NCBI GenBank assembly: GCA_025667525.1
Contig: CM046878.1
Span: 405,349,275 to 405,413,274 of the forward strand
DNA from: Glebionis coronaria
Taxonomy: Eukaryota > Streptophyta > Magnoliopsida > Asterales > Asteraceae
Reading direction: 5' to 3'
Length of the DNA stretch: 64,000 bases
This document shows positions 47,601-59,049 of the stretch, in pieces. Positions within the stretch are counted from its first letter, which is position 1. Each line of letters begins with the position of its first letter. Made by a program: the position numbers and the translations under genes. The notes under the pieces are model-generated. The model searched no databases and was not told the DNA's origin. It saw only the letters and a list, made by a program, of their open reading frames with translations.

Positions 47601-49852
47601 TATCCGCCTGATGCAATAAAAGGAAAACTTGTGAGAAATTTAAGAGTATCACCTTATCACCTTTTGAAGTACATATGGGCAACCATTTTGGAGAACAACA
47701 CCTCACTAATTCCACCATTGCTTGGGAAGTTAGATGTTAGATTGTGTTATAAGTGAGATGGTAATTATGTATTTGATCCAGGGGATATTTATGGAGTTTT
47801 GATAATTGAAAACTTGCTTTACCTCATCATGGAGATTTTTCTTAAAAAGGGCAAAAATTATCTTCTGCATAATAGGTTTTAGACACTTTTAAGTGTGGGA
47901 TGAGTCGAGCTAGAGACTCCATAAATCAAGCTTGAATAACTAGGTTTAGAGTTTTTAGACTTAGAGTGTGGTAGGTTAGAAATAAGGATATAGAGTTTAT
48001 GAGAAGTTTAGGGTAGACCTTCCTTTTGTCTTCATGTTGTTTGTAGGGTTTCTCACTCATCACGTGCTTTGGAGTTTATGGAGGAGGCCCTTGTATCCAG
48101 TTCACTTTGTTACTATTTTGATTTTTCATAGACACATTATGCTTAAAAAATGAATTCACTATAGTTGATCTTTCCTTAGCTTGTGTTAAGCAAAGTCTAT
48201 TCATTGTCATAAGTGTAGGGGAGTTTATACTCCCATGCTCTTAAACATTGAGGACAATGTTTAGCTTAAGTGTAGGGGGTCTTCTATCGAAGTGACCTTA
48301 CCTAGACTTTGTCATTGACCTTCATGATAACTGGAAATTAAATTTTCAAACATTTTTCAAATTTTTAATCTACTTTGGCCACCAAAAATATGCATTCATA
48401 ATTTTTGCATCAATCATTTATCATTTTTCATAAAACATTTGCATTGTATATATTTCTTTTTATTTTTCATAAAAATATACGAAAAGAAAAAAATATAATA
48501 AAGGACGTGGTTTAACAAATTTAGACTTGTTTGACATATTAGGCCCACCATGGATACTTTGACTCAACCCGAGTTTGCTTATCTAAGCTTACTCTAGCTA
48601 GTATCCTTAACCATGTAGTCCTTCATTGGTCTATTAGGCTAAGCATCCACGACTCTCATTATTTGAGATTTTAAATTTGTGGAGGATGGGAGATGATAGA
48701 GTTGAAGCAAGTATAAAAGGGCTAGATAAACTTCATGGCAATTACTTGTGGCTAAACCCTTATCCTTCTTTGCCTCTAATTTCTTCGTATGTACATATGC
48801 TAATAAATAATCAAGAAATTGGTTTGTAGTCTCTTATGTATTTTTGACTAATCATTCATGGTTGGTATAAGTATGTCTTAAGATTCTAAGTTAGAACGTT
48901 TTATGTGTACTAGACTTATGTCATGCTTAATACTTAGCGGGTTTTTTTCCTTTAATTCTTTTCAACTTTCTTTGTGAGGAATAAATAAAAATAAGAGCGG
49001 CTTATGAAAAAAATGAGTGGCTAGAAAAAAAAAGATAAAAAAGAAAAAGAAAAAAAAATTATACAAGACTCCCAAGAGGGGTAGTGAAGTGTTAATTATA
49101 GTGACTACTGAATTCCAATATTACCTTGACGGGTTACGGGGATTTAATATTTGCTCCAATCCAATATTACCTTGACGGGTTGCGGGATTGAAGATCCAAG
49201 GTCTCAAGAAGGCGGCGGATGTAAATTAGTGCGTGAGTTTTATTTTTCTTTCCTTAGCGAGTGTGCAACTACTTATTAATGCATGACATAAGGATTTTAC
49301 ACATAAGGCGAATGACTTATTACTCTTGAGTCGGACTTATACTAATTGTGAGCGGGTTTTCAAGTAATGGATGAGAGGATTACTTAGGATTAAAATCGTG
49401 CTTCCTTATTTTTTTATTTTACATTTCTTATATTTCACGCTTTAAATAAAGACAAATTTGCTCCCAAGCAATTTGCTCAAATAATAACCAGTTCCGCATT
49501 TAATTTTTCATGAATAAGTTGATGCACTTTTTACTTGTGAATACAATGATCCCATTTTTAAGCTTGGTATGAGGAAAGTGAAACTTCATGGTACCAAAAG
49601 CCCTAATCTAAGTCATTGATTTCTTTATGAGTTTTTCCATCAAAACTATTTATGAAAAATCAAAAATATATAAATTGAATTGTTCTTCTTTGCATTGCAT
49701 TGTACAAAATCAAAATCATGCATCATATAGTGTAGGGTAGTGTAAAAACATTCCATATTGGCCAAGGTGGGTTAATTATAAGAAAAATGTAAATTTGTGC
49801 TTTAAAATATAGCATTGCATGAGGTCATGGCAATGATCAAGTGTAGTGGATT
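47601..49852 (+). other. Non-coding 3' region of the Athila element
   Basis: No coding similarity over 2.25 kb. It carries the block ACATTGAGGACAATGTTTA plus AAGTGTAGGGGG (48245-48279), several more AAGTGTAGGGG-type copies, a short tandem ('CCAATATTACCTTGACGGGTT') near 49116-49182, and GCATTGCATGAGGTCATGG (49813-49831) just before the polypurine tract. Confidence 0.7.
49839..49851 (+). other. Polypurine tract of the Athila element (weakened)
   Basis: AAGTGTAGTGGAT stands immediately before the 3' LTR. Upstream copies read AAGTGTAGGGGG, so one G to T change has probably occurred here. Confidence 0.6.
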
Positions 49853-52800
49853 TGATATGAGCAAAATCTCATATCAATGAGTCAAAAAATCACCCTTAAA
49901 CATATAGAAAATACCTAACTTTTGTGCTATAAAGCAGTATTATGTGGTATGTTTTGTGTTTGTGCTTAAATAGGTAACAAGGATATAATTTCAAGCAAAC
50001 AAGGGAAATCAAGCTCATTTATGAAGATAAAGACAAGAGAATGATCAAAGATTACAAGCCATTTGAAGAAAAGGACCTATCTTGACAATGTTCAAAAGTT
50101 GAGGGACTTAAATGCAATTTTGGAAAAGTCAAGATTAAAGTCAAACTGCAAGTCAACCAAGTCAAGGGACTTAATTAATCAAGATTGCAAGTCAAAGGAC
50201 TTAATTTGCCAAAAGAATGAAGAAAGGAGCTCAATTGTATAATCTGCCAAATTTCAAGGGGTGAAAGTGACAAAGTTATATCAAATTTGTACTTAATCCG
50301 AGTGAACACCACTTCCACCAATAGGAATGCAAAGAAAATGAGTTTTGGATTGCCAAATGTGATGCCAGCTCATCTTTTCATTTATTAAACGAATCCAAGC
50401 ACAGTGGGTGCACTAACTTTCTTTTCCACCAATGAGAAGCTTACACTTAATAATACATTTATACAAAACGGATAACAATCCGTGTGTTTAGCTGAGAGCA
50501 AGTAGAAAGATGACACGTGTCATCTCCAAAGCTAAACGAACCCAGAATCAACAAGGAGCTACATTGCATTTCAAGACAAGTTCTCTACATGAAAACGACT
50601 CCAAATGGAAGGACGAATCCAACCATGCAACTTAATTAGACTGAGAATCAATGGATTATAAAACCCCTTTTGTGTTCTTGATGAAGAATCTACAATTAAC
50701 CAATTCTTAACACCTGGCACTCTCTCATTGGATGAGACACGTCACACTCCCCATCATTTCATCTATTCAGCTCTACAAATAGAAGTTAGACACCTCATTT
50801 GTAACTGTGTAGAAAAGTGTGAAAAATACACACTTGTAATTTCTCTCTCAATTTTAGTTAATCTTTCAGTTAGTTAGCAACTCTTAAGTGTTTGACACAC
50901 ACTTAAGAGCTTGTTAGTTAGGTAGTTAGCAATTGTAACCAATTTTCCCCCCCAAATAAATAAAACAAAACATTCAGTTCATATTTCATCCTTAATTCAC
51001 TCAATTCTGAATTCTGTTTGATACATTTTGTTTCTGTTGATCATTTATTGATCAATGGAGTTTGTGATGTGATTTGGAAGTTTATCAAGCACTTCTAGCA
51101 AGTTCAGTTCAATTCCAGTACCTTGAAGTAGTTAGAAGCAGATTTTGTTGATTTGATTCAGAAATAGCTTTGTAGGTGATATGGTTGTTGATTTCAGTTG
51201 ATTTGGTTTGAAGGAAGTTGTTATAGAGAGCTCAGCGCTCCTCTACTCCATCAGATGAGGCTTCAAGCTAAAAGGTGTAAAAATCCTGTTTTTTGGTTCC
51301 CTTGAAATGTTTTGCATGCTAAATTCCTAGATAGCTGATAATTGTTGAACTGATCATGTGTTTAGTTTGATTCTAGTGTAATTGTGATAGCTTGATAGTA
51401 TTGGAGTGATCTTGTAGCTTAAATCTTAGTGTTATTGTTTTCAGCTTTGATTTTCATCAGATAATTGGTCATTGATATCATTTTGTAGTTAAGAATGTTT
51501 ACTAGCTTAATCTCAGTTCTAATAACTTTCATTTCACATATTAAACATGTCTTGATAATAGTCATAATCTGTTTCACTCTTGTGTTCAAATTCCTTTGTA
51601 AAAATCTTTCATAGCTGTTTTAAATGGTGTTTGGATTTGATAGTCATTGTGGATTCAAGTTTGTTAAATCTTGTTTTATTTGCTCATTCACACTCAGTAT
51701 ACTTGTGTAATCATTTTGGTTCAAGTTTGTGGTCTATTTGTTAGTCAAAAGGAAATTGGTTAAAAAAGTATGGGTCGAGTATTTTGAGTATGTTCATCAG
51801 TCAAAACTAGTGAATTTCAATCCATAACCATTTCTTTGTTAGTTGATCAAATTGCTTGAAACCTGTTTCTACTTATTGTCCAACATCCAAAGTTTTAGTT
51901 TGTTAAAGGAAATTATACAGTTTGTAAGATTAAATGAGAAATAAGCTTTTTAATAACCTCATGATCAAATGCAAGTTTCTGTGAACTAGTCCAATCTGTT
52001 TTCTCATATCTCCATTTCCATTTCATAAACTAGCCAATTTTTCTTCACAAATCTTGTTTCCAACATGTCTTGAGTAGGTTTTGAAATGTTTAGCTTTTGA
52101 AAAAGTTGGTCAACGCTTGGTCAAATAAGCTCATTTCAGCTTAATTTCAGATTCCAACTTATATAGTTAACCATTTTCAATTTGGAAAGACATTCCATAC
52201 TCCTTGTTAGCTTGATAATCAGATTGTTTAAAAAAATCAAGTTGTGGATGTCTCATTTTCATGTTTGCTTATTCTTGGCTTATTAGAATAAGCTATCTTT
52301 CGTTTTACTATCTTTTAAGCAGATTTCTTTTGCAAGCCTAGCTATTTTTCTATTTTAAGCCTTTTAAAACAAACTAGAGCTTATTTGGTCCATTATTAAG
52401 CTCATATCAGCTTATTGAATTGGTTTAGCCCGTTTTTGTTAAACTTTACATGTTAATTGCACTTTAGTCCCTCTTGTTTGTAACTGGTTGCATTTGGTGC
52501 TAAACTTGCAAGAATTTAGGGTTTTCAAGTATACAACCCTTGTACTTTCAGTTTTTGTCAAAATTAGTTAGAAAGTTTGTTAGTTGGTTAATAGTTGTTA
52601 CTAGTTTGTTGGAATTTACACCTTTGGTCCTTTTAATTTCTGAAATTTACATTTTAGCCCTTGTACTTTCATTTAGCCTACATTTCAAGCACATTTACTT
52701 TTATGCATTTAATTTTTGAACTTTGTGAATATTACTTGGTATTTGCAAAGTGTTTTACGGATACGTAGCTTAGTATTTTCCATTTTTAACATGTTGATTG

Positions 52801-52918
52801 AACTAGACATAGAATTCCAAATACCCTAACAACCAAGAACAATTAAAGACTTGAAGTTTTTAGGACTTTCAGTTTGTCAAGAATCGAGAAAAAACGAACT
52901 TCAAAATACTCAATTTCA
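49853..52918 (+). repeat. 3' LTR of the Athila element
   Basis: 3,066 bp, colinear with the 5' LTR copy. Opens with the hairpin TGATATGAG...CTCATATCA. The TATA box is changed to TACAAATA at 50774-50781. Confidence 0.9.
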
Positions 52919-53375
52919 CCTTGAAAGTTTACATTGTATGATTGTGTTAAGTGTTATCTATACAATCGCCATTGTTGTACCCAATCATCTACTACTTGTG
53001 TAATCGATTGGTTAGTATTTTAGTCCTTAAAATACATAGTGTGAAGGAGTTGTTGTACACGTGTAAAAGAACATGACATCCTAGCTTAGGTGTTGGTAAA
53101 GATTGTAAGCGACGTGTAAGGTTCTCCGCCGGTATAAAGGAGGTTGTTGACTAGTGAAAGTCAAACTCTCGAGGAGTGGAAGTAGGGGGGAGATAAGTGA
53201 GATCTTGTTAGGTCGAACCACTATAAATCCTTTGTGCATTGTGGTTTGATTTATTCTTTCTCTATCTCTATTATATACTATCATACTTGATCTATATCCT
53301 CTCTAACCACATAAAGAGTTTCAAAGAATCAAAATTAATCAGTAAAACTATTCAACCCCTATCTAGTTTTCCACA
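52919..53375 (+). mobile_element. 3' part of the split Sirevirus-like LTR
   Basis: The sequence starts CCTTG after the Athila LTR and ends TTTTCCACA two bases before the primer site. It continues the LTR left at 24987. Confidence 0.7.
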
Positions 53376-53377
53376 AT

Positions 53378-53389
53378 TGGTATCAGAGC
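53378..53389 (+). other. Primer-binding site for initiator-Met tRNA
   Basis: TGGTATCAGAGC on the + strand directly after an LTR end. It shows that the preceding segment is the 5' LTR of a plus-strand element. Confidence 0.9.
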
Positions 53390-53441
53390 TACGTACTCAA
53401 TAATTTTAAATTATATTTTATTTTAAAACTTGAATCGATCC

Positions 53442-55115
53442 ATGGATTCTGAAAATTACAAGAAAGGAAAATCTATGCAAAGACCACTACTCTTTAAAAC
53501 CGATGATTTTATATATTGGTAAAATCGTTTTGAAACTTTTGTGAAATCTAAGGATATCGATCTTTGGTACATAATCATTGAAGGTAATTATGCACCAACG
53601 GTCAAGAATGTCAACACCAATCAATTTGAATCGGTTCCGCAAGAATCCAACCTATGATCAAAAGTAATTTTTGGCAAAAAATAATGAAGCCAAAATGATG
53701 CTTTACAATGCTCTACCTAAAAAGGAGTATGAAAGAATCTTTATGTGTCAAAGCACCAAAGAAATTGGCACTCGTTAATTGCACACATCAAGGAAACTCA
53801 CAAGTCAAGGATAACAAATTGATCTTCTTGTTCAAAAATACATAGAATTTCCTATCCTTGAAGAAGAGTCAATTGATGTGGGATTTGCTCGGCTTCACAC
53901 TATCATTTTTCACTCAAAGCACTTGACGAAAATTTCTCTACTAAGAACTTTGTTAGGAAATTTCTTAGCGCACTTCATCCAAAATAGAGAGCTAAAGTCA
54001 CGACCATCAAAGAATCTAAAGATCTCTCGAACTTGTCATTGGATGATCTTATCAAGAATCTCAAGGTGTACGAGAAGGTAATGCGAAAGGATTCTGAAAT
54101 CATCAAAGGAACAAGGAGAAACAAAGATCAATAGCGTTGAAGGCTAGAATCGAATCTAGTGATGATGATCAAGATTCTGATAGAGAAGATGAAGAATATG
54201 CCATGGTCGTTCGTGACTTCAAGAAATTTTTTAAAATGCGAGGAAGATTCGTGAGGCAACCCGTTGAAGACAAGAAAGCCCCTCGAAAACCTTTTGACAT
54301 CAAGAAAGGAAAAGAGGAAAGAAAATGCTTCCGATGTGGTGATTCGAATCACTTTATTGGTAACTGTCCAAAGCCTAAGCCAAAGACACAAAGAGCATTT
54401 ATAAGTGGAGCTTAGAGTGTGAGTGATGATGAAAGAGATGACTCCAAGAAGGAAGAGCTAGCACTCATGGCACATGAAAATAACGTGGTACATTCCGACT
54501 CATCCTATTACTCCTCCTCATTAGATGATGATACCTTGCAAATAAAATATAACAAACTTTTTGAATTAAGCATTAAAATCATAAACAAAAACAAAATTTT
54601 TAAAACTAAAAGGAAAATTTAGAGAATGAAGTTTATGAACTAAAAGCAAAGATACAAAGATTAGAATGAGGTATATCACTTAATGATAAATGTGAGACGT
54701 GTCAAGAACTTTCTCTCGAATTTGAAAAACTTAAGACTAATCAAGAGGTGTTAATTAAACAAAACTCTAACTTTATAAAGTTTAATAAAAACATACATTG
54801 CATAGATGAGATACTAAGTTTTCAAAGAGATAGTAAAGATAAAACATGACTGGTTCGTGAAACAAGATATACCTTCTAGCTCGGAAACACCACCACAAAA
54901 TGACAAAATAAACATCCCTGTGAAAACTGTCACAGAAACTCACCGACCTCGCGGACCCTTTCTCCATAAGGGTCTGTCACCCTCGAAAGGGTCGATGGGT
55001 CTGACAGAACAACATAAACGAAGCCATGACGAATTTGTGGTTGTGTCTTGTAAACCAAGATATATAAATCCAGAAAAATATAATACAAATATTAGAAACC
55101 TGGAAAGGTGAAAGT
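53442..55115 (+). pseudogene. Sirevirus-like copia gag, decayed
   Basis: Starting at ATG 53442 (MDSENYKKG), the gag can be followed through stops and frameshifts: an early TAA after DFIYW, a middle part around 53880-54120, a frame at 54137-54415 with '[16 protein letters not shown]' and CCHC knuckle [14 protein letters not shown], a Ser/Asp-rich part (54419-54622), and a last frame at 54857-55111 (...RPRGPFLHKG...). Order and motifs are those of Sirevirus/Maximus copia gags. It is cut near 55.15 kb by the next element, so its pol lies beyond this window. Confidence 0.75.
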
Positions 55116-55149
55116 CCCTAATCAATGCAAGAAACCCTAATCTTAACTT

Positions 55150-55855
55150 AATCAACACAAGGTATTACTTTTCAAACGTAATCTTATTATTGTATAATAA
55201 AGAATTACAAGTGTTATGGATAACACAGTTTGATGACAATGTGTTGTGCACACTTTGAACAACAATAAACCCTAACTTATGAATACAGTCGTAGCTGTTT
55301 GATTCACTAAGTTATATGCAATAATGTTCTTAATATCTCAAAGTGTTAAACATTAATGCATGGATACACATCCTATTTATAGTGTTACGAGTTTGACTTA
55401 AACAGTACTTGATGGCGACTACACAAGCTTTTACAAGTTCCCACATCAGTCACATGATGTCCTTCTATTCTTGGTAGTCTTCCATTATGCTTTAAGGAAA
55501 CAGTTGTCAAAACAGTTTCCTTTTTCTTCATAGTCTCGAACACACAAATGGCATGTCCAAAGTGTGCTGAGAGTTATCAGGGTATTGCCACCCCTGTTAA
55601 CTCTCAACCCCTCAGAGTCCCTGATACATCTTGGCTGTTATCCATCACAGCCAATGAGTATGTCTTCAGGTAATTCTTCGACTTCCCTGACAATGTCTCT
55701 GACATGGACTCCTCTGAGGTTGCTCATAGAGACTTGGATCTCTGTGAGTCTTGCGAAACTTGCCTGCCTCCTAGGCACAGGCAAGGGACTATCTAACAGC
55801 CTAATTATGTTTAAATCAATGATCAGGGAATCTAACAAGTTTAGATTCCCAACAA
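55150..55855 (-). repeat. 3' LTR of the second Sirevirus-like element (left end approximate)
   Basis: It begins TGTTGGGAATC (minus) after a polypurine tract and has a TATA box (TATAAATA, minus, 55374-55381). About 0.7 kb if it ends near 55150. Confidence 0.65.
55374..55381 (-). promoter_or_regulatory. LTR TATA box
   Basis: TATAAATA on the minus strand, about 475 bp into the LTR, in the context CACTATAAATAGGATG. Confidence 0.6.
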
Positions 55856-55873
55856 TCTCCCCCTATTTAAACA
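55856..55873 (-). other. Polypurine tract of the second Sirevirus-like element
   Basis: The minus strand reads AATAGGGGGAGAT directly before the LTR start. Confidence 0.8.
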
Positions 55874-58319
55874 TAAATAATGCTAGATCTAACTAAGTTA
55901 AGGTAAGTGAGTTTAACAGCTTCTTCTTACACATAACAAATCTAAACAAACATACCTCAGGATTTTATTAAAACTTAAAGAAAATTACAAGTGCATTACA
56001 TAAGCAAAATAAAAGATGAAGGTAAAAAGGGCTGTGAACATCTTCAATAGTCATCATTTTTAATTCTTTCTTCAGCTTCAGCCAAGTCTAATCTGTTATC
56101 AATTTCATCCTGCAAAGTCTTTGCAAACTTCTTGGAATATTCTGTGTTGATCTTGAGACACTTCTTGTGACAGAGTAGCTGAATAGTTGAAGCTAAGCAC
56201 AGCTCATCTTCCCTTTGAAAAGCATACTGGCAAGCCCTGTTCATGAATGCCATTCCTCTTTCAGGCTCTGTGTATGTCTGACCATCAACAGGGCCAACAA
56301 TACCATTGGGGAGGATCAAATCCCTGTGCATGCCATCCACATGAACATCTTCAGTAACAAAAGTTTCATTAATAATTTGTGAAATTCTTCTCCTTTTGTT
56401 GCATGTCTTTGGGCGTTCTTGTTCAAAAAGATGTGGTGGGGGATCAATCTTAAGTTTGGCTACTGTTTCCTTGATCCAGTTAAACTTGGCCTTAAGAGTC
56501 TTAAGCAGAAGAAAATTAGCCTGTCCAGTCTTTTTGGCAGCTAAGGCTTCAAGTTCGAACCATTCTGATAACCCAAGTGTCTTTAACCTGAAGTTGTCAA
56601 ACACATCCATATTTCTCTGTTGGTTTTCCCTCCATAAGATCATCTGTGGGGTGTTTGTGGATTTATGAATGGTGTATTTGAACTTGGTTATCTTGCCAGA
56701 AGCATATTTGTTGTTCACGCAAGCATCATAGTCAGCTTTGACTTTCCTTAAACCCTCAGCACGTTTTGCTTCCATTTCCCTCAACCTTTGTTTTTGTTTT
56801 TCCCTTTCAAGTGGTGTCATCTTCCTCAGAGTAGCTTCATTCAATTCTTTGGCAGTCTTGAGTTCATTTAATCTTTTGAATTCTTCAGCCTGTTGCTCTA
56901 TTTCATCAGGGGTCAAAGGAATCTCATCGGAAGGTGTAAAGGTTAAGAATTGGGAAAGGTCTGTGGTGGATCCTCCTGTCTCTAGCATCGCAGCTATCTT
57001 CTTAAGTTTGGTATCTGTGTCAACCAAAACTCTCTCCTTTCCTTTCTTCGAGACAGAGGACTCCACACTTATTTTTTCAAAACATTAGCTCTTTTGATAA
57101 ATGCTGTCTGAGCCTGAGTTTGAATAGCTTTGGGGAGAGAGCTAACAGTGAATTTTAATTTCTTGGCAGCTGGTTCATCATCATCCTCAGGCTTGCTGGT
57201 GTTAACCAAAACCAGAGACTTTGATGAGTCAGCTCCATCTTGAGTTTGCTGCTCCCCCTGAGTATTATCCTCATCATCAGGTATTATAGTAGGTGTGATG
57301 ACTTGGAGAGGAACAGGTGTGATGGTGGGGTTAGCTGATGATGAGCCTTGTTCAGCAGATGCAAGGCTGAGTGTTGTATTCTTCTCCCCCTCACGTTTAT
57401 CCTTACTTCGCAGATGTTTGGATGAACGTGCTTGAAAACGTCTTGCAATCTGTTCCACAGAGGCAGCCATAGCACGTTGTCTTTTCCTTGAAGCCCTAGC
57501 AATATTCAGCAGGAGGTTGGCATTTGCATTAGTATTTGCCTGAACACGCCTGACAATAAAGTTAGCATGGCGGTATTGCCTGGTGCGAACAGCATTAAAT
57601 TGCCTGTGCATGGTGAGTTCATGTTCATGGAACATGGCAGGGACTGCTGACTCAATGGCATCCTTTATTCTTGTTGAAAGATGACTGAGTCCTTGGGCTA
57701 CACCTCTTCTTGCACCATCCTGAATTGGCTCAGTGACAGCCTCAGCCACAGCCTTTTTGATGATGCCTGGAAATGTCACAGTGAAGTTGTGCATCTCAGA
57801 CTTGATCACATCCAGCTTCCTTGATAAGCGCTCAATATCTGATTGATGATGAACAGGCTGAAGATTCTTGATATTGAGGCTTTGCTAAGCATAGTCATCC
57901 CCCCTTGGTAGAATATCAAAGTTCGTCTGGGCAGGATGATCAAACAAGAGAAACTCCGCTGTTGGATCATAGGCTGGAGATTTGAAAACTGTTGTTGTAG
58001 ATGTAGCAGAGTTGGGAGTATCAACAGCATCCTTGGGAGGAGAAGTCTTATCACCAGCTGGTGTAGACACAGCTATTTCTTTTGGAGGAGAGACAGACAG
58101 CTGGTCTTCCTCATCTTCTTCATCCTCTTCATCGAACATTCCTTCAGGGAATTCATCCTCAGGCATGGACTCAATATCAGAGACATAATCTTCCAATGAT
58201 AGCATTTCTTCATCAGCATTTAACAAAGGCTCTTCATCATTGGGTTTGTCTTGAGTCATTGTATCCGCCTCCTTTTCTTGTTGTACCTGAGACTCGATGA
58301 CTGGCTGTACAATTTCAGC

Positions 58320-59049
58320 CTACAAATTTGTTGTAATTAGTAACAGGGAAAAATATAAGGGGAATGGTCGCCATTTCGCTGTCCCAGAGAGGCTGAGGGT
58401 GATTACTCAGCCACTCTAAAGGATAAATCCTTGGGATTCTTTTAAGTGTGAAAAAAAATAAGGTTAATGATCGCCATTCGCTGCCCCTAGGAAAGCTGAG
58501 TGTGATTATTCAGCCCCCCCAAAAGGTTAAAACCTTTGGGACTCTTTTGTTGTGAGACATATGTTGTTTATGGATCGCCAGTCGCTGCCCCTAGGAAAGC
58601 TGAGTGTGATTATTCAGCCCCCCCAAAAGGTTAAAACCTTTGGGACTCTTTTAAGAGTGAAACATATGTGGTTAAAGGTCGCCTGTTACGCTGCCCCTAG
58701 GAAAGCTGAGGGTGATGATTCAGCTCCCCCTGAAAGGATAAATCCTTTGGGACTCTTTTAAGGAGGGAACCAAGAGGCTGTGTGAAGTACAGCTGATCAA
58801 GGTTGAGACATTAGTGTATTCAGGTTGTTGTTAGCCTGAATACTGTCTAGAGGGTGCAGGGTCATCGGGGTGCTTTATAAACACAATGAATCATTCCCTG
58901 GTGCAAAGATAGGGTGTACAGAAGTCTTAAAGGATTCTAAGTGTATTGACAGACTTCTATGGGTCGAGGATTACCCTAACTTCACCACTCTCTCCTACAG
59001 ACAAATGAGAGTGGCTGCTTGTGAACCTCTAAAAATGTACACTGATTAC
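58320..59049 (-). other. Intron of the accessory gene
   Basis: Donor CAG|GTAATC and acceptor TTTGTAG|GCTGAA on the minus strand, with a branch-site match CTAAT at 58340-58336, about 19 nt before the acceptor. Removal joins two reading frames that both continue the same protein. Inside are the four tandem units at 58358-58771. Confidence 0.75.
58358..58771 (-). repeat. Four tandem units of about 103 bp in the intron
   Basis: Each unit has a core around GCTGCCCCTAGGAAAGCTGA (+ strand) and two inverted repeats, GCTGA...TCAGC and AAAGGTTAAAACCTTT (or AAAGGATAAATCCTT). The second and third units are nearly identical over about 80 bp; the first and fourth are more diverged. Confidence 0.85.

Larger units (their letters stand above)
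24988..52918 (+). mobile_element. Athila-type Ty3/gypsy element with two nested insertions
   Basis: 5' LTR 24988-32444 (3,064 bp after removing the nested copia element and one target copy) and 3' LTR 49853-52918 (3,066 bp). Both start TGATATGAGC and end ...TTCA. The primer site TGGCGCCGCTGCCGG follows the 5' LTR, matching tRNA-Asp, as in Athila. Flanks CCTTC and CCTTG form a 5-bp target duplication with one change. The interior carries only gag and protease. LTR copies differ at about 3-4% of positions by eye. Total span 27.9 kb, of which about 15.6 kb is nested insertions. Confidence 0.85.

Noticed and set aside
54847..55855. A 1.0-kb LTR from TGACTGGTTC to CCCAACA with left flank AAACA
   Set aside because: A gag-like frame of the neighbouring Sirevirus continues through 54857-55111, so the shorter LTR from about 55150 fits better; kept as an open point.
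58358..58771. Satellite or CRISPR-like array
   Set aside because: Only four adjoining units without unique spacers, enclosed by in-phase splice sites.
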